Source: Gemmatimonadales bacterium UBA7889 (GTDB taxonomy: Bacteria; Gemmatimonadota; Gemmatimonadetes; Longimicrobiales; Gaopeijiaceae). From it: DNA of 38,902 bases. Under the pieces are notes generated by a model, which worked only from the letters and a program-made list of their open reading frames with translations, searched no databases and was not told where the DNA came from. Within the stretch, counting starts at the first letter, position 1; each line of letters opens with the position of its first letter. Both the position numbers and the translations under genes were made by a program. The stretch is taken from assembly GCA_002501085.1 (NCBI GenBank), contig DLRL01000105.1, positions 1 through 38,902 on the forward strand, written 5' to 3'. This document shows positions 8,429 through 16,986 of this stretch, one piece after another.

Positions 8429-10123
8429 GTGCTCCATGAACCCATAAAAACCGCTCTTAATGCGGTGACCATAGAAATGGGAATCGGTGAAGTGGAGATT
8501 GATCTTGAACGTCCACGCAACCCTAGCCACGGTGATGTTACCTGTAATATTGCTCTGGTTCTCTCTGGAAAACTTGGTAGGCCTTCTCGTGACATTGCGG
8601 TAGAAATAGCTGCTTCTATTGAAAAGGATACCGCAGGGATTGCATCGATTGAGGTGGCTGGGCCTGGATTTCTAAATTTTAGGCTATCTGCGGTTACCGC
8701 CGCATCGATCTTAGACGAGATCGTGGCTAAGAACGAAGGTTTCGGAAGACAGAACATCCGCGAAGGTGCGCACGTTATGGTCGAGTTTGTATCCGCCAAT
8801 CCCACAGGCCCACTACACCTTGGTCATGGTCGGCAAGCTGCCCTGGGAGATGCCCTCGCTTCTTTACTTGAGTGGACAGGATGGCAGGTGCATCGAGAGT
8901 ACTACTACAACGATGCTGGAACACAAATAGATAAACTCGCACAGAGCGTAAGGGTTCGATATCTGGCCCTGTTTGGTAGGCAAGAAGAAATACCCGAAGG
9001 AGGATATCATGGGGAATACATCAATGAACTTGCCGAATCACTAGCCGAGGAATTCGGGGATCAGTTCGTGCTTGATGAATCAAAGAAAGCTGTAGAGCAA
9101 ATCCGCAACTTCTCAGTCCGATGTCTTCGGGAGGAACAGGACTCTGATCTGGATGATTTTGGAGTCCACTTTGACGAATACTATCTCGAATCTTCCTTAC
9201 ATGACAACGGGCGTGTGAATTCAACGTTGGAAGCTTTGAAGCAAACAGGATTTGTGTACGTACATGAAGGTGCCACCTGGCTTAAGACCACGGCATTTGG
9301 TGATCAAAAGGATCGGGTGATGGTCAGGAAGAATGGTCTCCCGACATACTTCCTTCCTGATGTTGCATATCACATGCATAAGTGGACACGAGGATATGAA
9401 CGTGTGATCAATGTTCAGGGATCGGATCACCATGGTACTGTTGATCGTGTAAGAAGTGGGTTACAAGCGCTGGGCTTGCCGAAAGGGTATCCAGAATACG
9501 TATTGCACCAGATGGTTCGGGTGGTCAGAGACGGAAGTGAAGTAAAATTCTCGAAACGGGCTGGCACCAGCATCACCCTTCGGGAACTCTATACAGAAGT
9601 CGGCACTGATGTGACCAGGTACTTCTTCCAAATGAGAAAACCGGATGCTCAAATGGTTTTTGATCTGGATGCCGCTCTCGATTACTCAGACAAGAACCCG
9701 ATGTATAAGATCCAGTACGCTCATGCTCGGATGCATTCGATCTTCGCCAAAGCACAAGTTATGCCTGAAGAAATTGAATCGGGTTCAGCAGACTTGTCTC
9801 TCCTTACAGAGGATTATGAGCGGCAGCTTATCAACCAGCTTAGAGATTTCCCTAGCGTACTAACCCGTGCAGCTGAGAATTGCGCACCACATATCGTGTG
9901 TGAATACCTCGAACAAACGGCCAGTACAGCAAATACTTGGTACCATGCCGGGAATCCAAGCAGAAATCCAAGTCTCGCAGTACTCGTAGATGACTCTAAG
10001 ATTCGGAGTGCACGGCTTGTCCTCGCACGTTCATTACAAATTGTGTTGCAAAATGGACTTGCCATCCTAGGGATCACTGCACCGAAAAGAATGATGCAGG
10101 AGCCAGCGAACGATGGCACATGA
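8429..10123 (+). CDS. argS: arginyl-tRNA synthetase
   Basis: A 564-residue class I synthetase that charges tRNA-Arg. It has the N-terminal Arg-tRNA-synthetase additional domain (about 5-90, including LERPRNPSHGDVTCNIA), the HIGH-type motif HLGH at 130-133 in SANPTGPLHLGHGRQ, the QGSDHHGTVDRV segment, the KMSKS-like KFSKRAGTSITLRE and a C-terminal DALR anticodon-binding region. The start is GTG 8429, three bases after the preceding stop; length is normal for ArgS. Confidence 0.96.
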   Translation: MLHEPIKTALNAVTIEMGIGEVEIDLERPRNPSHGDVTCNIALVLSGKLGRPSRDIAVEIAASIEKDTAGIASIEVAGPGFLNFRLSAVTAASILDEIVAKNEGFGRQNIREGAHVMVEFVSANPTGPLHLGHGRQAALGDALASLLEWTGWQVHREYYYNDAGTQIDKLAQSVRVRYLALFGRQEEIPEGGYHGEYINELAESLAEEFGDQFVLDESKKAVEQIRNFSVRCLREEQDSDLDDFGVHFDEYYLESSLHDNGRVNSTLEALKQTGFVYVHEGATWLKTTAFGDQKDRVMVRKNGLPTYFLPDVAYHMHKWTRGYERVINVQGSDHHGTVDRVRSGLQALGLPKGYPEYVLHQMVRVVRDGSEVKFSKRAGTSITLRELYTEVGTDVTRYFFQMRKPDAQMVFDLDAALDYSDKNPMYKIQYAHARMHSIFAKAQVMPEEIESGSADLSLLTEDYERQLINQLRDFPSVLTRAAENCAPHIVCEYLEQTASTANTWYHAGNPSRNPSLAVLVDDSKIRSARLVLARSLQIVLQNGLAILGITAPKRMMQEPANDGT

Positions 10124-10153
10124 AACCTCTTATCTGAACCGGATTATCTGGAT

Positions 10154-11083
10154 ATGTCGATCCTTGCAGTAGGTAGTGTTGCTATAGACTCAGTAGAGAC
10201 TCCATTCGGGCATGCAGAACGAGTGATCGGCGGGTCTGCGGTCTTTTTTTCAGCCTCCGCATCACTACTTACTGAGGTTAGCGTCGTGGGTGTAGTAGGG
10301 GATGATTACCCACTAGATCAGCTTGCATTTCTCAAGAATCGAGGTGTGGACCTCTCAGGAATTCAGAGAGAGCGCGGAGAAAGTTTCTCTTGGGTAGGAA
10401 AGTATCATTCAGACTTAAGTAGTCGTGATACGATAGAGACACGCCTTGGAGTGTTCGAAGGATTCAACCCAAGGATCCCGAAAGAACTTCAGCAGTCAAA
10501 GTATGTTTTCTTAGGAAACATAGATCCAACTCTACAGCACCAGGTATTAGATCAAGTTGATTCACCCACCTTGGTCGCTTGTGACACCATGAATTACTGG
10601 ATTGAGGGTAACCGCGAGTCCTTAATCAACCTCCTGGCCAGGGTCGACATTCTTATGCTGAATGATGAAGAAGCCCGCCAGCTCTCGGAGAAATCAAACC
10701 TACTTCAAGCATCCCGATGGATCCAAGAACGGGGACCGAAGATGGTCGTGATAAAAAAGGGAGAGCACGGGGCTGCGCTGTTCACTCGCGATGAGATTTT
10801 CTTTGTACCAGGATTCCCTCTGGAACAGGTATCTGATCCGACTGGTGCGGGTGATGCTTTTGCAGGAGGGCTTCTTGGGTACATATCGAAAAGGAACTCC
10901 ACCTCAGTTGCAGACCTTCGGCGAGCTGTAGTATATGGATCTGTGCTCGGTTCATTCGCGGTGGAGAAGTTCAGTATCGATGGCCTTAGGGACCTGACTG
11001 AATCAGACATTTTCAGGCGTGTGAAACAACTGAATGCTATGACAACTTTTGAGATTGATGAGGGAGCAGAGGATTTTGTCTGA
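10154..11083 (+). CDS. PfkB-family carbohydrate kinase
   Basis: A 309-residue ribokinase/PfkB-fold kinase. It shows VIGGSAVFFSASASLL (24-39) for substrate and fold, MLNDEEARQL (168-177), MVVIKKGEHGAALF (197-210) and the signature DPTGAGDAFAGG (228-239) with catalytic base D234. The substrate (nucleoside, ribose or another sugar) cannot be assigned from sequence alone. The gene ends eight bases before the chosen purM start, and an upstream purM start would overlap it, so the two are probably co-transcribed. A purine-nucleoside-related substrate is possible from context but unproven. Confidence 0.88.
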   Translation: MSILAVGSVAIDSVETPFGHAERVIGGSAVFFSASASLLTEVSVVGVVGDDYPLDQLAFLKNRGVDLSGIQRERGESFSWVGKYHSDLSSRDTIETRLGVFEGFNPRIPKELQQSKYVFLGNIDPTLQHQVLDQVDSPTLVACDTMNYWIEGNRESLINLLARVDILMLNDEEARQLSEKSNLLQASRWIQERGPKMVVIKKGEHGAALFTRDEIFFVPGFPLEQVSDPTGAGDAFAGGLLGYISKRNSTSVADLRRAVVYGSVLGSFAVEKFSIDGLRDLTESDIFRRVKQLNAMTTFEIDEGAEDFV

Positions 11084-11090
11084 GAGTGAT

Positions 11091-12107
11091 ATGAAGTATC
11101 GGGAAGCAGGAGTTGACCTGGATGCTGCTGAACGTTCTGTGCAGAGCCTCGGAAAATTGGTTCAATCTACCGCGGACGCCTGGACTCTTTCAGAAATTGG
11201 TAGTTTTGGCGGTCTCTATAAGGTCCCCGGAGATGTGGTAGACCCCATTCTAGTATCAAGCGCTGATGGGGTAGGTACTAAAATCAAATTGGCTTTTATG
11301 ACTGGGGTTCACGATACGATTGGCCGGGACATTGTAAACCATTGTGTAAATGACATACTCGTCCAAGGAGCACGGCCGCTCTTTTTTCTTGACTATCTGG
11401 GGCTAGGGAAACTCGAGGAAGCGGTAGTATCAGAAGTGGTCCGGGGGATAGCTGAAGCATGTAAGGAGAACAATTGTGCCCTACTTGGAGGCGAAACGGC
11501 AGAATTACCTGATCTCTATTCCCCTGGTGAATATGACTTGGCAGGATTTATTGTCGGGATCGTGGGTAAGGCCTCTCTAATAGATGGATCTAGGGTCAGG
11601 GAAGGCCACGTGCTCCTCGGTTACGCTTCCTCCGGCTTGCACACAAATGGTTACACGTTAGCAAGACATATCATATTCGACGTAATGGGCCTGTCTCATG
11701 ACAGTGAGATCCCCGGCTTGGGGAAATCTGTTGCGGAAGAACTAATGACCGTCCATCAAAGCTATCTCCCTGTCCTTATTGACCCTCTGTCCCATAACTC
11801 AATCAAAGGGCTCGCCCATATTACTGGTGGTGGGATTCCAGGGAACCTTCAAAGGGTGCTGCCTCAAGGATTAGGGGCGGTAATCGATAGATCTTCCTGG
11901 GAGATACCTTCGGCTTTCCGCATCCTCCAAGAAGGAGGTGGGGTTTCAACCGAGGAGATGGATCGGGTATTCAATATGGGTATCGGAATGATCGCTGTGG
12001 TAGAAGAATCCGAAACCCCATCACTGATTTCATCAGCTCGTGAGCGTGGGAGCGATGCTTGGGTGATTGGAGAAATCACAGATGGGGAAGGAATTGAATA
12101 CAGGTGA
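11091..12107 (+). CDS. purM: phosphoribosylformylglycinamidine cyclo-ligase (AIR synthetase)
   Basis: About 338 residues. It catalyses ATP-dependent ring closure of FGAM to AIR in purine synthesis. Features are MKYREAGVDLDAAERSV at the N-terminus, VSSADGVGTKIKLA, HCVNDILVQGARPLFFLDY, LLGGETAELPDLY, GYASSGLHTNGYTLAR and HITGGGIPGNL, all typical of PurM. The frame is open upstream; candidate starts are TTG 11049, ATG 11058, TTG 11076 and ATG 11091. ATG 11091 follows TGAGAG at a short distance and gives the usual PurM N-terminus; TTG 11076 would add MSESD and is also acceptable. Confidence 0.95.
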   Translation: MKYREAGVDLDAAERSVQSLGKLVQSTADAWTLSEIGSFGGLYKVPGDVVDPILVSSADGVGTKIKLAFMTGVHDTIGRDIVNHCVNDILVQGARPLFFLDYLGLGKLEEAVVSEVVRGIAEACKENNCALLGGETAELPDLYSPGEYDLAGFIVGIVGKASLIDGSRVREGHVLLGYASSGLHTNGYTLARHIIFDVMGLSHDSEIPGLGKSVAEELMTVHQSYLPVLIDPLSHNSIKGLAHITGGGIPGNLQRVLPQGLGAVIDRSSWEIPSAFRILQEGGGVSTEEMDRVFNMGIGMIAVVEESETPSLISSARERGSDAWVIGEITDGEGIEYR

Positions 12108-13060
12108 GCACTCGGGCGCTGGGATTGCTCATTTTACTAGTCCTACTCTCGCCACCTGCTGGCTCGTCACAACAAGGACAAGCGCTGGTCGCAGGATGTG
12201 TTACAGGCACGCCACAACTTCCGCATGCTTGTGTTGATGCGACCCTAGCTGCCCGAAGCCTCATTACAGACACGGGCTTCTTACTCAGCTTGGGGTCTGC
12301 TGCACCAGGGAGCTGGGGGCCACTTAGGAGGAACACCCCGAGATTCGACGTTTCATTCCGGATAGCTGGACTACGAGCCCATATCCCAGTCGTCACTCAC
12401 GAACCTGCGGTCGGCCAGGCAAGGGGGGGGGATGTACTTAAGACAATCCAGGGGAATCTCGTCGCAGGATTATTTGAAGGGTTTCAAGTAAAGCCTACTC
12501 TAGGTGGGCTACTCTCGTTGGACCTGTTGGCTCAAGGACATTTCCTTTTCTTCCCCAAGGAAGTAGGGCTTGATAGCAGAATGGGAGCGTTCTCTCTAGG
12601 TGTTCGTCTTGGACTAGTGCGTGAAACATTCACCCTTCCTGGAATTGCGGTGAGTGTTTCCCGGAGGTTCATGTCCCCCATGACTCTTGATTGGGAATCT
12701 GTCCGCTACTCAACTGGTCTAGTGATTAATCCATCGATCTCGTCCTTACGCCTAACGATCGGCAAGAGTATATCATCACTAGGGTTAATGGCCGGGGCTG
12801 GCCTAGATTCGCATAACTCTGAAGTTACACTCATGGTATTACCCCAGGACAGCAACCCTACAGAGTTTAATGCTCCGTTAGTTATTCGCCGCCCAGTTCT
12901 CTTCAGTGGTGTGTCCTTGAGTCTATTGATTCTGCAACTCTCGACCGAAATTGGCTGGGCTTTCGGACCCTCCATGCTAGAGGGGCGTGCTCTAGGGCCC
13001 ATTGATCTTAAGCAAGGATCAGGATTCTTAAGCCTAGCTGCCCGGCTTAGTGTTCGATGA
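12104..13060 (+). CDS. unknown exported protein, possibly an outer-membrane beta-barrel
   Basis: 318 residues; I do not recognise a family. GTG 12104 shares GTGA with the purM stop. A clear signal peptide is present (LGLLILLVLLSPPAGSSQ, probable cleavage after about residue 23). The mature part has alternating hydrophobic/polar short segments such as VSFRIAGLRAHI, MGAFSLGVRLGLV, LRLTIGKSI and FLSLAARLSVR, ending in arginine with aromatic and hydrophobic residues spaced as in barrel strands. This suggests an outer-membrane or surface protein. Two Cys (in GCVTG and HACVD) close to the mature N-terminus could form a disulfide. A run of nine G at 12423-12431 is the longest homopolymer I saw in the window. 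Confidence 0.6.
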   Translation: MSTRALGLLILLVLLSPPAGSSQQGQALVAGCVTGTPQLPHACVDATLAARSLITDTGFLLSLGSAAPGSWGPLRRNTPRFDVSFRIAGLRAHIPVVTHEPAVGQARGGDVLKTIQGNLVAGLFEGFQVKPTLGGLLSLDLLAQGHFLFFPKEVGLDSRMGAFSLGVRLGLVRETFTLPGIAVSVSRRFMSPMTLDWESVRYSTGLVINPSISSLRLTIGKSISSLGLMAGAGLDSHNSEVTLMVLPQDSNPTEFNAPLVIRRPVLFSGVSLSLLILQLSTEIGWAFGPSMLEGRALGPIDLKQGSGFLSLAARLSVR

Positions 13061-13073
13061 TTAATATCAAGCA

Positions 13074-14207
13074 ATGAACCACGCAGAGATTTCTGATCAA
13101 GCAGAGCTTTCTCGAGAAGATCTAGCCTACCTTGACTGGGCACGTAAGATCGCTCGACGGGGATGGGGTCGCGTGCATCCCAATCCACTCGTTGGATGTG
13201 TTCTTGTACTGAATAATCAGGTTGTCGGAGAAGGATATCATAGGGAATTTGGGGGGGCCCACGCGGAGATTATTGCTCTGGAGGCTGCGAAGAGCAAAGC
13301 GGAGGGGGCAACGGCCTATGTAAGCCTTGAGCCGTGTAATCACGAAGGTAAAACTCCGCCATGTTCTCAGGCATTAGTCCAGGCTGGCGTAGTTCGTGTT
13401 ATTTACGGTGTAGCTGAACCCGGGGTAAAAGAAGGTGGTGGGAGGAATACGTTGGCCCGAGGGGGCATAGAAGTAATAGGCCCCGTATGGGATTCAATCG
13501 CAGGACGAATAGAGAACCCGTCTTTTTTTCATGTTCAGACTCATGGAACGCCCTACATAGCGCTAAAATTGGCTCTTAGCCTAGACGGCTATATCGGGAT
13601 ACGTGGTGGAGTGCGGACCCAAGTAACCGGTCTGGATGCGGAACGGGAAGTCCATCGCCTAAGAACCGGATTCGACGCAATTCTCATAGGAACTGAGACA
13701 CTACGAGTGGACAATCCACGCCTGACGGTTCGTATGGCCCGGCATGGACGAAGACCTGTTCGAAGGCTCGTTCTAGATGCTCGTGCTGAACTTCCCAGTG
13801 ATGCTGCGATATTTGATGATCTGGAGCTCAACCCTCTTCATATATTCACCCATCAAGATGCCTCTGAAAGCGAAATTGCGAGGCTCGAATCGCTCGGGGC
13901 CCATGTCCATTCAGTGCCAAAAAACAATCTAGGTCTTGATCTTGAATCGGTTATGGGAGTTGTTCAGGAATTAGGTATTCAATCAGTCTTATGTGAAGGT
14001 GGGGCCAAGCTAGCGAATAGCCTAATTCGAAAGGATTTAGTTCAACGCCTATACTTATTCGTTGCCCCTAAAACACTTGGCCCGGGGGGTATCCTGGCGT
14101 TCGGCGATAGTGGAGAATCACTGAAATGGGACAACTTTCTCCCAACACTGGCTCCTGAATTACACGGTCGGGATACTCTTATCGTGCTTGACCGGAAATC
14201 TGACTGA
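13074..14207 (+). CDS. ribD: bifunctional riboflavin deaminase/reductase
   Basis: 377 residues. The N-terminal zinc deaminase (about 15-150) has HAE at 63-65 (zinc ligand H63, general acid/base E65) and PCNHEGKTPPC with zinc ligands C88 and C97. The C-terminal reductase (about 155-375) has YIALKLALSLDGYIG, TVRMARHGRRPVRRLVLDA and VLCEGGAKLANSLI. Together they convert the first pyrimidine intermediate after GTP ring opening to the ribityl-amino-uracil phosphate. The usual DPNP motif after the deaminase is AEPGVKEGGG here (115-123), an unusual but not obviously inactivating change. It is the first gene of a contiguous rib operon: its stop and the next ATG overlap. Confidence 0.94.
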   Translation: MNHAEISDQAELSREDLAYLDWARKIARRGWGRVHPNPLVGCVLVLNNQVVGEGYHREFGGAHAEIIALEAAKSKAEGATAYVSLEPCNHEGKTPPCSQALVQAGVVRVIYGVAEPGVKEGGGRNTLARGGIEVIGPVWDSIAGRIENPSFFHVQTHGTPYIALKLALSLDGYIGIRGGVRTQVTGLDAEREVHRLRTGFDAILIGTETLRVDNPRLTVRMARHGRRPVRRLVLDARAELPSDAAIFDDLELNPLHIFTHQDASESEIARLESLGAHVHSVPKNNLGLDLESVMGVVQELGIQSVLCEGGAKLANSLIRKDLVQRLYLFVAPKTLGPGGILAFGDSGESLKWDNFLPTLAPELHGRDTLIVLDRKSD

Positions 14208-14806
14208 TGTTCAATGGGATAGTAGAAGAAACGGGGCAGATCACTGGAATCGAGGAACATCAAGAGATCCGACGTTTTTCTATAGAGGCTCCTGTACTCG
14301 CAGGCCAACTTCAGCCGGGCGCATCAGTGGCGGTAGATGGGGCCTGTCTAACAGTAACTTCTGTCACATCTAAATACCTTGTCTTCGATGTTATCGGGCC
14401 GACACTTGAGCGAACGATTGCAGGAGCGTATGAGGTGGGAAAAAGGGTCAATCTAGAAAGAGCTGTTCAGTTAGAGGGGCGTATAGATGGTCATCTCGTT
14501 CAAGGACACGTGGATAGTACGGGATACCTCGTTCAATCTGTTAAGGAGAGGGAGTATTGGATGATGGATTTTTCCATCCACGAGGACGTCTATGCACTCA
14601 CAATCTCGCAGGGATCAATCGCTATCAACGGGGTGAGTTTAACTATAAGCGAGTTACGGAAAGACTGCGTTTGTCAGATTGGTGTGATACCCTTCACCTT
14701 TCAGCACACAAACCTCGGTGATCTTAAACCTGGGGATCTAGTGAATGTCGAGGGAGATCTTATTGGGAAATACCTCAGCAAGATTCTCTCAAAACGGGGT
14801 GAGTGA
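14207..14806 (+). CDS. ribE: riboflavin synthase, alpha subunit
   Basis: 199 residues. It dismutates two molecules of dimethylribityllumazine into riboflavin and the pyrimidine precursor. It begins MFNGIVEETG, the family N-terminus, and has two tandem lumazine-binding beta-barrels: the first with GASVAVDGACLTV and VFDVIGPTLERT, the second with LVQGHVDSTG and GSIAINGVSLTI. The C-terminus, NVEGDLIGKYL, is also typical. The start overlaps the ribD stop (ATG 14207). Confidence 0.96.
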   Translation: MFNGIVEETGQITGIEEHQEIRRFSIEAPVLAGQLQPGASVAVDGACLTVTSVTSKYLVFDVIGPTLERTIAGAYEVGKRVNLERAVQLEGRIDGHLVQGHVDSTGYLVQSVKEREYWMMDFSIHEDVYALTISQGSIAINGVSLTISELRKDCVCQIGVIPFTFQHTNLGDLKPGDLVNVEGDLIGKYLSKILSKRGE

Positions 14807-14816
14807 GAGAGAGAGA

Positions 14817-16016
14817 ATGGACTTCGAAACAGTAGAGAAGGCGATAGCGGACATCCGAGAGGGACGGATGATCATCGTAGCTGACGATGAAGACCGAGAG
14901 AATGAAGGAGATTTGGTCATGGCTGCGGCTAAAGTCACACCTGATCATGTGAACTTCATGACCAAACATGGCCGAGGCCTAATCTGTGTAGCATTAACTG
15001 ATGAGCGAGCGGATGATCTTGATCTTCCGCTTATGACGCAACGCAACACTGATCCGCAAGAAACGGCTTTTACGATCTCAGTAGATGCTCACCGTCGTTT
15101 TGGTGTGACGACAGGAATCAGTGCTCAAGATAGAGCCAAGACAATCGAAATCCTTACAAGCCCAACCTCTGATCCTAGTGACCTAAGGCGTCCCGGCCAC
15201 ATCTTTCCACTCCGAGCAAAACCTGGAGGGGTCCTCCGGAGAGTTGGGCAGACGGAAGCTTCGGTGGACCTCGCTCGAATGGCCGAGCTTCCTCCTGTTG
15301 GAGTAATCTGTGAGATCCTGAATGAAGATGGGACGATGGCACGCCGACACGAGCTAAAAAACTTCGCCATTGAACACGGGCTCAGATTTATAACCGTGGC
15401 TCAGATGGTCGCATACCGACTGACAAAAACCCGGATCATACAACGTATTGCTGAAGCCGAACTTCCAACAAAGTATGGAGAGTTCCACGTCATAGCATAC
15501 GAAAGCATGCTCGATGGTCGTGAGCACCTCGCGATTACAAAGGGGGATCCGAGCGGCAAGCCAGGTGTTTTGGTTCGAATGCACTCTGAATGCATGACGG
15601 GTGATGTGTTCGGCTCTATGAGATGTGACTGCGGTGAACAACTGGTTGCTGCTATGCGACAAATCGATGCCGAGGGCCAGGGGGCAATCGTCTACCTCAG
15701 ACAGGAAGGGCGAGGGATTGGGCTGGGAAATAAGGTGAGGGCTTATGAGCTTCAGGATGACGGGTTAGATACAGTCGAAGCCAATGAAAAGCTGGGCTTC
15801 AAACCCGACCTCAGGGATTATGGCATTGGGGCGCAAATCCTTCTGGACCTGGAGCTCCACTCGATTCGCCTCCTCACGAACAATCCACGGAAGATAGTAG
15901 GCTTGGATGGCTACGATATGGAGATCACTGGTACTGAGACACTGCGGGTAGAACCAAACCAACACAATGAACGATATCTCGAGACTAAACGCTCTAAGTT
16001 AGGTCACACCTTATGA
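14817..16016 (+). CDS. ribBA: bifunctional DHBP synthase / GTP cyclohydrolase II
   Basis: About 399 residues from ATG 14817. The N-terminal domain (about 1-200) makes dihydroxybutanone phosphate from ribulose 5-phosphate and shows ADDEDRENEGDLVMAA, LICVALTDERAD and RPGHIFPL. The C-terminal domain opens GTP and has RMHSECMTGDVFGSMRCDCG with three zinc-ligand cysteines, then YLRQEGRGIGL and LLTNNPRKI. The frame is open up to 14745 inside ribE, but ATG 14817 is preceded by a GAGAGAGAGAGA stretch usable as a ribosome site and gives the canonical MDFETVEKAIADIREGRMII start, so I chose it. Confidence 0.96.
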   Translation: MDFETVEKAIADIREGRMIIVADDEDRENEGDLVMAAAKVTPDHVNFMTKHGRGLICVALTDERADDLDLPLMTQRNTDPQETAFTISVDAHRRFGVTTGISAQDRAKTIEILTSPTSDPSDLRRPGHIFPLRAKPGGVLRRVGQTEASVDLARMAELPPVGVICEILNEDGTMARRHELKNFAIEHGLRFITVAQMVAYRLTKTRIIQRIAEAELPTKYGEFHVIAYESMLDGREHLAITKGDPSGKPGVLVRMHSECMTGDVFGSMRCDCGEQLVAAMRQIDAEGQGAIVYLRQEGRGIGLGNKVRAYELQDDGLDTVEANEKLGFKPDLRDYGIGAQILLDLELHSIRLLTNNPRKIVGLDGYDMEITGTETLRVEPNQHNERYLETKRSKLGHTL

Positions 16017-16504
16017 GTAGTGATGGAGCACCAATCACTGTTTTCTCAAGGGAATTTGACCCTACCAGTATCTCTATTGCCGTTATAGCTAGCCAGTTCA
16101 ATACAGACGTCACTGATCGCTTGGTCGCAGGAGCAATAGGGTGCCTTACAGAATATGGCCTGAAGCCGGAGTCGATTGAGGTCATACGTGTCCCAGGAGC
16201 ATGGGAGTTACCACAAGTAGCATCGCTAGTGCTTAGGCTTGATCGTTATGATGCAATCGTAACCTTGGGATGTGTGATTCGAGGTGAAACTCCTCATTTT
16301 GACTACGTATGTTCCGCAGCAAATGACGGAATAGCCGCTGTTGCCCGGGAAGCGTCGATCCCGATTCTATTCGGTGTGCTTACCACCGACGACCGGGAAC
16401 AAGCGCTGGCGAGGGCCGGGGAGGGGTCAGGCAACAAGGGATACGAGGCGGCGGTAGCAGCTCTTCAGATGGTAGACCTCTATGCAAGGCTGGCTGGTAA
16501 TTGA
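16013..16504 (+). CDS. ribH: 6,7-dimethyl-8-ribityllumazine synthase
   Basis: 163 residues. It condenses dihydroxybutanone phosphate with the ribityl-amino-uracil. Motifs are VIASQFNTDVTDRLV, VPGAWELPQVA, the phosphate-binding GCVIRGETPHFDYV containing the conserved catalytic His, and IPILFGVLTT. ATG 16013 shares ATGA with the ribBA stop; the 3' end overlaps the nusB start. Length suits the icosahedral-type enzyme. Confidence 0.96.
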   Translation: MSSDGAPITVFSREFDPTSISIAVIASQFNTDVTDRLVAGAIGCLTEYGLKPESIEVIRVPGAWELPQVASLVLRLDRYDAIVTLGCVIRGETPHFDYVCSAANDGIAAVAREASIPILFGVLTTDDREQALARAGEGSGNKGYEAAVAALQMVDLYARLAGN

Positions 16505-16983
16505 GTGAGAATGACGGGCCAACGCATGCTCGCCGAATCCGAATCGATCGAACACGAGCACGAGCCTGGGTCCTCCAAATTCATTACAAATGGGAGAGCT
16601 CAGGTTTCGCTGGCAGCTTAATAGACGCTCTCAGTGACACAACCGCGACACGTCTTATTTCACAGACCAGACTGCCGTATGTAAGAACGCTAGTAACGCT
16701 GATCGAAAATTATCTCGAGGAGATAGATACTCATATTCGTTCGGCATTGGACAACTGGCATCTCGACCGTGTTTCGAGCATTGACAGAGGAATCCTCCGG
16801 ATCGCCGCAGTAGAGCTGTTTTATCTGGACGAGGTTCCACCTAAAGTGTCTATCCAAGAGGCCATCCTTTTGGCGGAAGCATACGGGGGGGAGGATTCAC
16901 CCCGCTTTGTGAATGGCGTCCTCGATGCAGTCTTCAAAGGCCAATCGAAAGACCAAAACATTCCACAAAACTTGGCGGGTTAA
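16501..16983 (+). CDS. nusB: transcription antitermination protein NusB
   Basis: 160 residues, mostly helical. NusB binds boxA RNA with NusE (S10) in rRNA antitermination. Recognisable segments are ARAWVLQIHYKWE at the N-terminus, DRVSSIDRGILRIAAVELFYL, VSIQEAILLAEAYG and RFVNGVLDAVFK. The only usable start upstream of the conserved block is TTG 16501, which overlaps the ribH stop (TTGA). ribH-nusB adjacency is very common in bacteria. The C-terminus has a short polar extension (QSKDQNIPQNLAG). Seven G occur at 16885-16891. Confidence 0.93.
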   Translation: MSENDGPTHARRIRIDRTRARAWVLQIHYKWESSGFAGSLIDALSDTTATRLISQTRLPYVRTLVTLIENYLEEIDTHIRSALDNWHLDRVSSIDRGILRIAAVELFYLDEVPPKVSIQEAILLAEAYGGEDSPRFVNGVLDAVFKGQSKDQNIPQNLAG

Positions 16984-16986
16984 CCA

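Noticed and set aside
8257..8805. 182-codon minus-strand ORF across the FmdB-like gene and argS
   Set aside because: Long only because the Ser/Lys-rich tail and argS have few antisense stops. Both + strand genes have clear family motifs.
12706..13188. 160-codon minus-strand ORF over the exported-protein/ribD junction
   Set aside because: It overlaps the signal-peptide protein and the ribD N-terminus and shows no motif or ribosome site.
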